64,000 nt of DNA from Ruegeria sp. HKCCD4315. Lineage in GTDB: Bacteria > Pseudomonadota > Alphaproteobacteria > Rhodobacterales > Rhodobacteraceae. Location: NCBI RefSeq assembly GCF_013112245.1, contig NZ_WVRN01000001.1:3537501-3601500 (forward strand), in the 5' to 3' direction. Each line of letters opens with the position of its first letter. The stretch's first letter is position 1. The notes under the pieces were generated by a model that was given only the letters and a program-made list of their open reading frames with translations, did not search any database and was not told the DNA's origin. A program made the position numbers and the translations under genes. Below, piece by piece: positions 55,663-63,853 of this stretch.

Positions 55663-56999
55663 TGATCCGCCTCATCGAAAAAGGCCTGATGTTCGGCAAT
55701 CTCGTCCACATCTCCAGCCCGGCCTTAGTCGAGCGGTATAACCGCGCGCTGCAGCATCTGGCGGGCAAGGCCACCGCGTTAACGGATTTCCATGTCGATA
55801 TATCAGGCTATTCGCCAGAGGTGGGGATTGAGCTGGAGGACGAGCTCTACCTCAACCCCAACGGGGTCAACCGGCAGTTCATCCTGCTGACGACCGAGCA
55901 GAAACGCGCGCCTTTGCTGAACGTCAAATTCTCGACCTCGCGCGATATTCTGCGCGAGTTTATTGAGATGAACGAGGCGCAGCTGTTCGCCCTGACCGCC
56001 ACCGATGCGGTGGCCGGAGAACTGGTGAACTCGGTCATCAAACTCAGCACCCCGCGCGATCTGCTGAACCTGCGCAAGATCGAGATTGAGGCTGACACAG
56101 CTGGCGGTACCCTGCGCAAGGCACAGCAACTGGCGGGGATGGTCGAACGGTTCAAGACCGAAGAGGATGCGTGGTTCGACGATGTGCTGATCGCCAAGAT
56201 GATCGAAACGGCCAAGGAAACCGGCGATGTTACCCGCAATCCGGTGCGTCTGCGCCACACGGATTTTGAGCAGCGCAATTTCTGGACCGCGCATTTTGGC
56301 GGACTGTATCTGTTTCCGGATGTGGATCACCCGGCAGCCGTCTGTATGGGCGAAAAGCCGGATGATCTGCCGATCAAGTACACCTTCGACCCGTCACAGA
56401 GGAACCAGATTGCCAAGTTTCTGGACTACAACGATCTGGTCGAACCGATTGTCAAAGCGCGCGGCGTGGATGCCGCCGCGATCCTGCAACAAAAGATGGA
56501 TTTCCTGACCGTCGATGCGGCTGCGGATGCAGATGTCGACCTGACCGGGCTGGATCGCAGCGACATGCGTCGGCTGGCGCGCAATCACTCGGATCGATTG
56601 CCCGAAGCCTATCACGGTCTTGCTCAATTACTTCGCTGGGCCAGCGATGGGGGGCCATGGCCGCGCATCACCTCGGACCATCCGGCCTATTTCTATACCT
56701 TGCGCGCGGTGGATACGCCGAACCGCGATCTGGTGAACATGCTGCTGTCCGAGCTGGCTCCGCTGGACCCGCGCCAGATGTTCATCTGCCATAAAGAGCT
56801 GTTCTACCGAACATATTCGGGCTGGCCCGAGCGCAAGAAAGCCTATGTTGCCGACTTCCTTGCGCGTGAGTATCAGGTGGACAAGCAAGGGGCCCGCGCC
56901 GCTTTGTTTGGGCATGAGCCGGATATGAGCGGCAATGACCGGGTCAGCGATGACATAATCGCCCGGGTCGGGCCCTGGGGTTCGGTGAGGAAAGGCTGA
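55662..56999 (+). CDS. 445-residue conserved protein of unknown function in the AAA cluster
   Basis: The product starts at GTG in a TAGTG overlap. It has no signal or TM. Several regions look conserved: FHVDISGYSPEVGIELEDELYLNPNGVNRQFILLTTEQ near the N-terminus, NFWTAHFGGLYLFPDV, and the closing MFICHKELFYRTYSGWPERKKAYVADFLA. The last 200 residues are helical. It may correspond to DUF6638, but I am unsure. It is cytoplasmic and the likely partner of the ATPase. The next gene begins one base after its stop. Confidence 0.72.
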   Translation: MIRLIEKGLMFGNLVHISSPALVERYNRALQHLAGKATALTDFHVDISGYSPEVGIELEDELYLNPNGVNRQFILLTTEQKRAPLLNVKFSTSRDILREFIEMNEAQLFALTATDAVAGELVNSVIKLSTPRDLLNLRKIEIEADTAGGTLRKAQQLAGMVERFKTEEDAWFDDVLIAKMIETAKETGDVTRNPVRLRHTDFEQRNFWTAHFGGLYLFPDVDHPAAVCMGEKPDDLPIKYTFDPSQRNQIAKFLDYNDLVEPIVKARGVDAAAILQQKMDFLTVDAAADADVDLTGLDRSDMRRLARNHSDRLPEAYHGLAQLLRWASDGGPWPRITSDHPAYFYTLRAVDTPNRDLVNMLLSELAPLDPRQMFICHKELFYRTYSGWPERKKAYVADFLAREYQVDKQGARAALFGHEPDMSGNDRVSDDIIARVGPWGSVRKG

Positions 57000-57000
57000 T

Positions 57001-57267
57001 ATGATCGGATTGTTGCGCCTGTTGCTGATCTTGCTGGTGATTCAGACGATTGCCTATGTTGCGCTGTCTTTCTATTCGCGCGGCATTCGGCGGCGTAAGC
57101 TGGAGGACTGGTGGGACGAAAAAGGCAAAACGGGCAACAAAGAAGCCTTTGTCGAACGCGGATTGCATGTGTATGACAATTCGTTCCGGCGTAAACTGAT
57201 CCTGGGTGTCTATATTGTGCCGTGGGTGGCGATTAGCGCGCTGATCTACATTGTGAATTACATGTGA
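57001..57267 (+). CDS. small membrane protein of the AAA cluster
   Basis: The 88-residue protein has an N-terminal helix (about 3-25), a basic/aromatic middle (RGIRRRKLEDWWDEKGK) and a C-terminal helix (about 67-87). Both termini appear to face the same side. I recognise no named domain. It lies one base after the 445-residue protein and 10 bp before the DUF1523 gene. Confidence 0.68.
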   Translation: MIGLLRLLLILLVIQTIAYVALSFYSRGIRRRKLEDWWDEKGKTGNKEAFVERGLHVYDNSFRRKLILGVYIVPWVAISALIYIVNYM

Positions 57268-57277
57268 GGAATTAGGC

Positions 57278-57922
57278 ATGGCCTATGTGAAATGGGCGTT
57301 CATTATTATCTTCTGGGGCACGATTGCGGTGGTCCTGCAGTACTCGTTGCCGCAGCATGACATTGTGCGCATCGTCAATACCTATGAAGAACGGCAGGAT
57401 CTGAACGACTGGACCCGGATTTTCTGGTCCGAGCCGCAGGATCAATCCGCGAGCCTGGCCAATCGGGACGTGCAGTTCATTCAGGCTGTGCGCGACAGCG
57501 GTAAGCCCATCGTTTATCGAAACGAGGATACCGGCTGGGGCTGGCCCCCCTATTTCAAGTTCGACACAGCCAACCTGTATACCGAAGCCAATGATGCCAA
57601 ATCGACCAAAGAGAACCCGAAATGGGTGGTTGTTACTCATTACGGCTGGCGTAACGAGTTTCTTTCGATCTTTCCAAACGCCATCTTCATCAACCATGTG
57701 GATGGGCCGGATGCGCGGATTATCCCTTGGTTCAATATCATCTTCCTGACGATTTTCGCCGCTGTGGTCTGGGCGATATGGGTGCGCTGGCGCAGGTTCC
57801 GGCAAGCCCGGATCGACCCGATGATCGAAAATGTGGAAGACGGGCTTTATGCGGCGGGTGACGCTATTGAAGAACGACGCACCAGGTTTCGGCGCTGGCT
57901 GGACAGCTGGAAGTCAAAATAG
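57278..57922 (+). CDS. DUF1523-family membrane protein
   Basis: The 214-residue protein has a TM helix at 7-24, an extracytoplasmic domain with the DUF1523 signature (SLPQHDIVRIVNTYEERQDL, GKPIVYRNEDTGWGWPPYFK, WVVVTHYGWRNEFLSIFPNA), a second TM at about 150-168, and a basic cytoplasmic tail. The function of DUF1523 is unknown. It closes the cluster, with a hairpin 10 bp downstream. Confidence 0.87.
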   Translation: MAYVKWAFIIIFWGTIAVVLQYSLPQHDIVRIVNTYEERQDLNDWTRIFWSEPQDQSASLANRDVQFIQAVRDSGKPIVYRNEDTGWGWPPYFKFDTANLYTEANDAKSTKENPKWVVVTHYGWRNEFLSIFPNAIFINHVDGPDARIIPWFNIIFLTIFAAVVWAIWVRWRRFRQARIDPMIENVEDGLYAAGDAIEERRTRFRRWLDSWKSK

Positions 57923-57931
57923 AGCGAAAGA

Positions 57932-57950
57932 GGCGTGCAATCAGCACGCC
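57932..57950. terminator. hairpin at the end of the AAA cluster
   Basis: GGCGTGC and GCACGCC form a perfect 7-bp stem around AATCA. CTTATTG follows rightward and TCTTTC leftward, so it may end both the cluster and the leftward flgI remnant. Confidence 0.6.
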
Positions 57951-57969
57951 CTTATTGCGTAACGGCCCG

Positions 57970-58527
57970 TCACCTGACGATGAACTCTGCGTGTAACGCG
58001 CCCGCTGCCTTTATGGTTTTCAAAATGTCGATCATGTCCTGAGGCGACACGCCTAGTGCATTCAAACCTGCAACCACTTCGGACAGGGTTGTGGCCTCGG
58101 GGATTTCGGCAAGACCGGTGCCTTCTTCCTCTTCGATGCCAGCGATGGTGCGGGGTACGACCACTGTTTCACCCCTGGCAAACGGGTTGGGCTGCACGGC
58201 AATTGGTGCCTCTTGCACTGTTAACGTCAGATTGCCCTGAGAGACAGCGACGCGCGAAATGCGGACCTCTTGTCCCATTACAATCGTGCCGGAACGCTGA
58301 TCGACGACGACACGTGCCTTTGATTCTGGTTCAACCAGTATGTTTTCGATACGCCCGATGGCATGGGCAGTTGACACCGCCTGTGTTGCAGCGACGTTAA
58401 GCTCGACCGTGCCGGAATCCCGCATGATGGCCACGGCCCTGTTGAACTCGGTATTGATTGCAGATTCGATCCGCGCGGCAGTGGTAAAATCGGGTTCTCT
58501 CAGCGCAAGACGCATTTGGGTCAGGGT
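57970..58527 (-). pseudogene. flgI: 3' half of flgI (flagellar P-ring protein), truncated
   Basis: About 180 residues match the C-terminal half of FlgI: LALREPDFTTAARIESAIN, RIENILVEPESKARVVVDQR, SGTIVMGQEVRISRVAVSQG, NPFARGETVVVPRT and a closing MIDILKTIKAAGALHAEFIVR with the natural stop. The N-terminal half and signal peptide are missing. The homology begins near 58520, where it runs into a lytic transglycosylase gene in another frame. No other flagellar gene is in the window, so it is a remnant left by a deletion. Confidence 0.85.
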
Positions 58528-58909
58528 CGAACATTGTTTCGATCGAGCGAAAACCCTTGCCATGCCAGCGGTAGTTAATCTGGAAACAGCCCACATCAAA
58601 GCTGCGCGCGCCTGCCTTGAAAATCTTGAACACATAGGTTTTGGCCTCGCTTTCAGAGGTGAACCAATACCCTTTACCTTCAACATTGATGGTCCACGGC
58701 CAGGGCAGGAACTGCCCGTCTACAGTACGACCTGTTTCAACACGTGAAATCGCGCGCAGAACGTCCAGCGGTACCCCTTCGGACAACGCCGCACGCCGTG
58801 CAGCCTGATCACACAGATCCCCGGTGTGCGCATTGGGCATGGCAAAGCCTGCTTGGGCTGCCGCCACAAGCATGAGCATGAAAAAGAACGGGATCTTTTG
58901 AATTGGCAT
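58397..58909 (-). pseudogene. 5' part of a lytic transglycosylase (SLT) gene fused out of frame to flgI
   Basis: The first 130 residues are a secreted transglycosylase-like protein: signal peptide (MLMLVAAAQAGFA), VLRAISRVETGR with the catalytic-type Glu, and FDVGCFQINYRWHGKGF. At MFDPDPNA the reading enters flgI DNA in the wrong frame and ends after about 40 unrelated residues (170 in all). The normal C-terminal part of the SLT domain is missing. The hybrid frame is open, so a truncated protein may be made, but lytic function is doubtful. Confidence 0.75.
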
Positions 58910-58982
58910 TCTGCCGGTCCGGGATTCTGATCTGTCCCGGCCAAGCTAGCCAATGATCGGTTTACAGAGAGTAATCGGGGCT

Positions 58983-59411
58983 TCAATTTCGATCAATCCT
59001 GCGCCCGAAGACAACGCTGGTATTGGTGCGCAGGACGCCGGGGATCTTGGCCAGGTCGTCGACCAGAATGTCCAGATCTTCCAACCGGGGTGCCTCAGCC
59101 GAAAGCATCAGATCAAATTCACCATTGATGGACAGGCACAATTTAACCTCAGGATAAGCTTCAAGCCGCTTGACGATACGGGTCGTCTCTTTCTGTTGCA
59201 CCTCAAGCATAACGATGACCTGCACTTTGGGAGTGTCTTCCGTTGACCCAAGGCGCACGGAATACCCCGTGATCACGCCGCGTTGCTCCATCCGGTTGAT
59301 CCGTTCATGAACCGTCGTACGGGCCACACCCAGCGTAGCCGCAATCTGCGTGGTCGAGGCCCGGGCATTGGCTTGCAGGGCGGCGATAATGCGGCGGTCT
59401 AGCTGGTCCAT
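58983..59411 (-). CDS. Lrp/AsnC-family transcriptional regulator
   Basis: The 142-residue regulator starts MDQLDRRIIAALQANARAS, with an HTH (TTQIAATLGVARTTVHERINRMEQRGVI) and a RAM ligand-binding domain with EFDLMLSAEAPRLEDLD. Such proteins respond to amino acids. It lies between the transglycosylase/flgI scar and the metal exporter gene and has no evident operon partner. The effector is unknown. Confidence 0.92.
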   Translation of the reverse strand: MDQLDRRIIAALQANARASTTQIAATLGVARTTVHERINRMEQRGVITGYSVRLGSTEDTPKVQVIVMLEVQQKETTRIVKRLEAYPEVKLCLSINGEFDLMLSAEAPRLEDLDILVDDLAKIPGVLRTNTSVVFGRRIDRN

Positions 59412-59465
59412 TGGGGCTCCGGCTGATGGGTGCGGTTTCGGTGTAGGGCAGATCGGGGCAGCTGC

Positions 59466-60785
59466 TCAAGATCTGTGCGGCACGTTCGGATGAAGGTCGT
59501 CGATGATAATTGGGTGTGCGTGCGGGCCTGATCCGGTCAGATGCGGGTGATCGGCCGGCAGATCAGGGTGATCGTGTTCAATCACTTCCTGATCAAGGCG
59601 CGGCCATAAACTGAACGCGCCAACCACACCGGCCACTGACAGCGTTGCCATACTGCTGAGCGCCACTGTTGGTCCGAATGCAGTCATCAGCCACCCTGCA
59701 AGCGGGTAAAGCACCAGCCAACAGCCATGCGACAGGGTAAACTGAGCTGCAAAAACAGCGGGGCGGTCTTCGGGATGAGCTGACCGGGTCAGCAAGCGAC
59801 CCGAGGGTGTCAGAGTGGTGGAATATCCAAAACCGGTAAACGCCCACAACAAGGTCAGCAGGCCAAGTGACAAGGGAACAGTTGCTGCCAGAATCGCGGC
59901 CACAGCCATGGACCCTGTGGCAAAAACGGCCCCCGAGATCATAACCCAACGATCCTCGATCCGATCCAGAAGGCGGGGCAGGGTAAAGGCGGCCAACATC
60001 GAACCACCTCCGAATCCGGCCAGCGCAATGGCCACTGCGCTTTCTGACAGTCCCAGATTGGCGCGCACGATGACCACGGTATTGACGATCACCATCGAGC
60101 TCAGCGCAGCCGCGCTCCAGCTGAGTGCGAGCAACCCGCGCAACCGGGGTGTTTTCAAATAGATTCGAATACCGCGTGTGGTGCGGTCATAGATTCCGCG
60201 GGGTTTGGTGGGTTTGGGCGACGGAAGGACGACCGAGACCACTAGCAATGCCGAAGCGACAAAGCCCAATGCCGTCCCCCAGAACAAGCTGTTGAAGCTG
60301 ACCAGCAGCAGCAGGGCTGCAGCAAACATCGGGCTCAGCAGGCTTTCCATATCGTAAGCCAGGCGCGACAGGGACAGGGCCCGTGTATATTCCGCTTCAT
60401 CCGGCAACACATCAGGAATCGTTGCCTGAAAGGCAGGTGTGAACCCTGCCGAAGCCGATTGCAGCACAAAGATCAACACGTAGATCTGCCAGATTTCCGT
60501 CACGAAAGGCAGGCACAGTGCAACGGCCGCGCGGATCAGGTCCAAAACGACCAGCATCTTGCGGCGATCCAAACGTTCGGCGAAGGCGGCCGCCAGCGGT
60601 GCAACGGTGACATAGGCAATCATCTTGATCGTCAGCGCAGTGCCCAGGACCAGGCCCGCAGCATCCCCCGCCAGATCGAATGCCAGCAGGCCCAGGGCAA
60701 CAGTCGCCAATCCGGTGCCTGTCAAGGCGACGATCTGAGCGGCGAACAGGTGGCGGTAGGTGCGGTTCTTCAGAATGCTCAGCAT
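59466..60785 (-). CDS. MFS exporter with His-rich C-terminal tail, probably for metal ions
   Basis: The 439-residue transporter has about ten to twelve TM helices and an MFS loop motif (AERLDRRKM, about 69-77). The last 40 residues form a cytoplasmic tail with many His and Asp (EHDHPDLPADHPHLTG, then PHAHPIIIDDLHPNVPH), like nickel/cobalt exporters of the NreB type. It follows a CsoR/RcnR-family repressor by 3 bp, which supports metal efflux. The metal is not defined; Ni or Co is the best guess. Confidence 0.82.
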   Translation of the reverse strand: MLSILKNRTYRHLFAAQIVALTGTGLATVALGLLAFDLAGDAAGLVLGTALTIKMIAYVTVAPLAAAFAERLDRRKMLVVLDLIRAAVALCLPFVTEIWQIYVLIFVLQSASAGFTPAFQATIPDVLPDEAEYTRALSLSRLAYDMESLLSPMFAAALLLLVSFNSLFWGTALGFVASALLVVSVVLPSPKPTKPRGIYDRTTRGIRIYLKTPRLRGLLALSWSAAALSSMVIVNTVVIVRANLGLSESAVAIALAGFGGGSMLAAFTLPRLLDRIEDRWVMISGAVFATGSMAVAAILAATVPLSLGLLTLLWAFTGFGYSTTLTPSGRLLTRSAHPEDRPAVFAAQFTLSHGCWLVLYPLAGWLMTAFGPTVALSSMATLSVAGVVGAFSLWPRLDQEVIEHDHPDLPADHPHLTGSGPHAHPIIIDDLHPNVPHRS

Positions 60786-60788
60786 GGC

Positions 60789-61046
60789 TTAGAGGTATTT
60801 CGTAATCGCTTTGAAATCTTCGATCCCGCTGCCAGCGTCTTCGGCGGACAAGCAATGATCGATGTGATCGTGAATCAACGCGCGTTTGGCATTGGTGACA
60901 GCCTTTTCCACGGCGAACAACTGTTGGGCAACGTCCGAACAGGGGGCCTGGCTTTCCAGCATGGCAATGACTTTGGCCAGGTGCCCGTGGGCGCGCTTTA
61001 GTCGGGCCGTGATTTGTGGATGCGACTCATGAGTATGATTAGGCAT
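60789..61046 (-). CDS. CsoR/RcnR-family metal-sensing repressor
   Basis: The 85-residue all-helical repressor has Cys36, His61 and Cys65, the C-H-C ligand set of CsoR and InrS at the same spacing, plus His4, His6, His9, His20 and His22 that could complete a nickel or cobalt site. ITARLKRAHGHLAKVIAMLE is the family opening. It is cotranscribed with the His-tailed MFS exporter and lies next to a perfect G-tract palindrome, its probable operator. Binding of metal would release the DNA and allow efflux. Confidence 0.9.
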   Translation of the reverse strand: MPNHTHESHPQITARLKRAHGHLAKVIAMLESQAPCSDVAQQLFAVEKAVTNAKRALIHDHIDHCLSAEDAGSGIEDFKAITKYL

Positions 61047-61054
61047 GGTATATC

Positions 61055-61077
61055 CTTATCCCCCCCATGGGGATAAG
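61055..61077. promoter_or_regulatory. operator of the metal repressor
   Basis: CTTATCCCC (61055-61063) and GGGGATAAG (61069-61077) form a perfect 9-bp inverted repeat around CCCAT, 9 bp upstream of the repressor ATG. The GC tract flanked by AT-rich arms is what RcnR/InrS-type repressors bind. Confidence 0.8.
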
Positions 61078-61179
61078 ATCAAGAGCCTGGCGCTGAACAG
61101 CCCGCGATTTTTGGACGGCGTTGAGTTTAGGGGCCAAACCGCCTATCTCGGGGACAATAGCGCTCAGAGGATTAGTCGC

Positions 61180-61794
61180 GTGGCGAACCATTTGTACAAA
61201 AACGATCTGCCCGACGGGCTGGATCTGGGCCCCGTTGTGGCCATTGACTGCGAAACCATGGGTTTGAACCCGCATCGCGACCGCTTATGCGTGATCCAGA
61301 TGTCGGGTGGTGATGGCAACAGTCACATCGTTCAGGTTGAAAAAGGCCAAACCGAAGCACCAAACCTGTGCGCCATGCTGGAAAACCCTGACGTGCTTAA
61401 GCTGTTCCATTTCGGGCGGTTTGACATCGCAGCCATGTACCACACCTTTGGTGCGTTGGCCGCTCCGGTTTATTGCACCAAGATCGCCAGCCGTTTGGTG
61501 CGCACATACACTGACCGCCACGGCTTGAAAAACTTGTGTCAGGAACTGATCGGTGTCGACATTTCGAAACAACAGCAGATGAGCGATTGGGGAGCCGAGT
61601 CTCTGACAGATGCTCAACTGGACTATGCAGCCTCGGATGTTCTGTACCTGCACCGTCTGCGGGATGAATTGAACAAGCGCCTTGCACGTGAAGATCGGAC
61701 CGAGATGGCGCAAGCCTGTTTTGATTTCCTTCCGATGCGTGCGAAACTGGACCTCGCAGGCTGGCCCGAAACGGATATTTTTGCACACTCATGA
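61180..61794 (+). CDS. rnd: ribonuclease D-type 3'-5' exonuclease
   Basis: The 204-residue DEDD exonuclease has VAIDCETMGLNP (motif I, Asp and Glu), FHFGRFDIAAM (motif II) and LDYAASDVLYLHRL (motif III, Y and D). It lacks the HRDC domain of E. coli RNase D, as is usual for the short alphaproteobacterial form. GTG 61180 follows CAGAGG and gives the typical VANHLYKNDLPDGLDLG opening; an ATG at 61045 would place the start across the metal operator and is unlikely. It overlaps kdsD by 4 nt. Confidence 0.88.
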   Translation: MANHLYKNDLPDGLDLGPVVAIDCETMGLNPHRDRLCVIQMSGGDGNSHIVQVEKGQTEAPNLCAMLENPDVLKLFHFGRFDIAAMYHTFGALAAPVYCTKIASRLVRTYTDRHGLKNLCQELIGVDISKQQQMSDWGAESLTDAQLDYAASDVLYLHRLRDELNKRLAREDRTEMAQACFDFLPMRAKLDLAGWPETDIFAHS

Positions 61795-62753
61795 CTGATA
61801 ACGAGTCCTTTCTGAAAACCGCCCGTCAGGTCGTTACAGATGAAGCCCGCGCGCTGGACGTGTTGGCCGAAAGTCTGGACGACCATTTTGCAGAAGCCGT
61901 GCAAATGATCCTGCAGGCGAAGGGTCGCATCATCGTGAGCGGTATCGGTAAATCGGGTCACATCGGGCACAAGATAGCCGCCACCTTGGCCAGCACTGGT
62001 ACGCCAGCCTATTTTGTGCATCCGGCCGAGGCCAGCCATGGTGATCTGGGCATGGTCTCCAAGGGTGACGTGGTATTGGCGATCTCGAATTCGGGCGAAG
62101 CGCCAGAACTTGCCAATCTGCTGGCCTTTACCCGCCGGTTCGGGATTCCGCTGATTGGTCTGTCCAGTAAGCCTGAAAGCACGCTGATGAAACAGGCGGA
62201 CGTGCATCTTCTGATCCCGTCTTTGGGTGAGGCATGCGGCTTTGGCATGGTGCCTTCGATCTCGACGACATTGACCTTGGCAATGGGCGACGCGTTGGCG
62301 ATTGCTTTGATGAAGTACCGGGATTTCAAGCCCGAGAATTTCCGTGACTTTCATCCAGGTGGTAAACTTGGCGCGCAGCTCAGCAAGGTGCGCGATCTGA
62401 TGCACGCGGATATGCCTGTGGTCACGTCCGGCACTCCGATGAGCGAGGCTTTGTTGGTCATGAGCCAAAAAAGCTTTGGTGTCGTTGGTGTCACCGATGA
62501 TGCAGGCCGCCTGCTGGGCATTGTCACCGATGGCGACTTGCGCCGCAATATGGACGGCTTGCTAGACAAGAGCACCCAAGAGGTCATGACCCGTGATCCA
62601 ATGACGATTGCGCCAAACGCGCTGGCGGAAGAGGCCGTTGCGATCATGAATGAGCGCAAGATAACCTCTTTGTTCGTGGTCGACCCTGACGCTGACGGAC
62701 AGGCGCAGGGCTTGTTGCACATCCACGACTGCCTGCGCGTCGGTTTGGGCTGA
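61791..62753 (+). CDS. kdsD: D-arabinose-5-phosphate isomerase
   Basis: The 320-residue enzyme has an SIS domain (SGIGKSGHIGHKIAATLASTGT, then HPAEASHGDLGM) and two CBS domains (about 200-320; VMTRDPMTI). It makes arabinose-5-phosphate for Kdo and so for lipopolysaccharide core. It overlaps rnd and is followed by lptC, lptA and lptB, so LPS sugar supply and LPS transport genes form one operon. Confidence 0.93.
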   Translation: MTDNESFLKTARQVVTDEARALDVLAESLDDHFAEAVQMILQAKGRIIVSGIGKSGHIGHKIAATLASTGTPAYFVHPAEASHGDLGMVSKGDVVLAISNSGEAPELANLLAFTRRFGIPLIGLSSKPESTLMKQADVHLLIPSLGEACGFGMVPSISTTLTLAMGDALAIALMKYRDFKPENFRDFHPGGKLGAQLSKVRDLMHADMPVVTSGTPMSEALLVMSQKSFGVVGVTDDAGRLLGIVTDGDLRRNMDGLLDKSTQEVMTRDPMTIAPNALAEEAVAIMNERKITSLFVVDPDADGQAQGLLHIHDCLRVGLG

Positions 62754-62764
62754 GGGAGGGCGAC

Positions 62765-63364
62765 GTGGACAGATATTCCCGCATGGTGCAGTTCCTGAAG
62801 GTGCTGTTGCCGCTTGCGGCGATTGTCTTGCTTTCCACCGTCTTCTTGCTGTCCCGCAGTATCGAAACAAATGTATCTGTGCCGTTCGCGCAAAATGACA
62901 TCGATGAACGGCTGGCGCAGCAAGTTGTAACTCAGCCAAACTATCAGGGGACCACGCGCAAGGGTGAGGACGTTCATATCGAGGCAACGCAAGCGACGCA
63001 GGGCAACGAGAACGCGACCCCGACTGCCTCAGAATTCCGTGGCCGGTTTGGCTTGCTGAGCGGTGGAACGATACTGCTGGACTCCAACTCGGGTTTAATC
63101 CGCCCTGACGAAGGCACAGCCACTTTTGTCGGCGACGTGGTGATCACCACCGCTGACGGGCTTCAGGTCACAACCGATCTACTCAACACATCTTTGGATG
63201 AAATCCGCGGCGACACACCGGGACAGGTGAATGGTACCGGGCCGATCGGCAACTTTTCCGCCGGGCGCATGACTTTTGGGACGGAAAAAAAGGATGGTCC
63301 GGTCCATATTGTTTTTACAGATGGTGTGAAGCTGATATACGAGCCTGAAAAGGCAGAAAGATAA
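62765..63364 (+). CDS. lptC: LPS export system protein LptC
   Basis: The 199-residue bitopic protein has one N-terminal TM helix (about 8-30; VLLPLAAIVLLSTVFLLSR) and a periplasmic beta-jellyroll with EFRGRFGLLSGG and GPIGNFSAGRMTFG. It takes LPS from LptBFG to LptA. It starts at GTG behind GGGAGGG. Its place between kdsD and lptA supports the call more than sequence, which is poorly conserved in this family. Confidence 0.88.
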   Translation: MDRYSRMVQFLKVLLPLAAIVLLSTVFLLSRSIETNVSVPFAQNDIDERLAQQVVTQPNYQGTTRKGEDVHIEATQATQGNENATPTASEFRGRFGLLSGGTILLDSNSGLIRPDEGTATFVGDVVITTADGLQVTTDLLNTSLDEIRGDTPGQVNGTGPIGNFSAGRMTFGTEKKDGPVHIVFTDGVKLIYEPEKAER

Positions 63365-63367
63365 CTT

Positions 63368-63853
63368 GTGTTCGATTTTCGTTTTGTTCCACTGTGTCTC
63401 GCTGTAATCGCGGGTACCGCGACCGCGCAAGAGTCGCAGGTGGCCTTTGGTTCTGCAAATGCCGACCCAAGCCTGCCGGTTGAGGTGACTTCGGAGACAT
63501 TGAACGTCAATCAGGAAGATGGATCTGCCGAGTTCATTGGCAATGTCATCGTTGTGCAAGGCGAAATGCGGCTTACGGCGGAACGTGTTCTGGTGATCTA
63601 CAACCAGGAACGCTCGGCCATTGAACGGATGGAAGCGACCGAAAACGTGGTTCTGGTCAGCCCACCGGACGCAGCCGAAGGGGATTGGGCAGAGTACACA
63701 ATCGATTCCGGTGTGATTGTGATGAAGGGCAATGTCCTTCTGACGCAGGGACCCAGCGTCATCAGTGGCGATCAGATGAACGCTAATCTGACAACAGGCA
63801 AGGCGACCATGACCGGGCGGGTCAAAACGATCTTGCAGCAGGGCAACAACTGA
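63368..63853 (+). CDS. lptA: LPS transport periplasmic protein LptA
   Basis: The 161-residue protein has a signal peptide (VPLCLAVIAGTATAQ) and an OstA-like beta-jellyroll: LNVNQEDGSAEFIGNVIVVQGEMRL, then a closing GDQMNANLTTGKATMTGRV. It bridges LptC and the outer-membrane LptD. GTG start. It overlaps lptB by one base. Confidence 0.9.
   Translation: MFDFRFVPLCLAVIAGTATAQESQVAFGSANADPSLPVEVTSETLNVNQEDGSAEFIGNVIVVQGEMRLTAERVLVIYNQERSAIERMEATENVVLVSPPDAAEGDWAEYTIDSGVIVMKGNVLLTQGPSVISGDQMNANLTTGKATMTGRVKTILQQGNN

Noticed and set aside
61045..61179. Upstream ATG for rnd at 61045.
   Set aside because: The added 45 residues would overlap the metal repressor start and operator, and the GTG at 61180 gives the usual start with a ribosome site.
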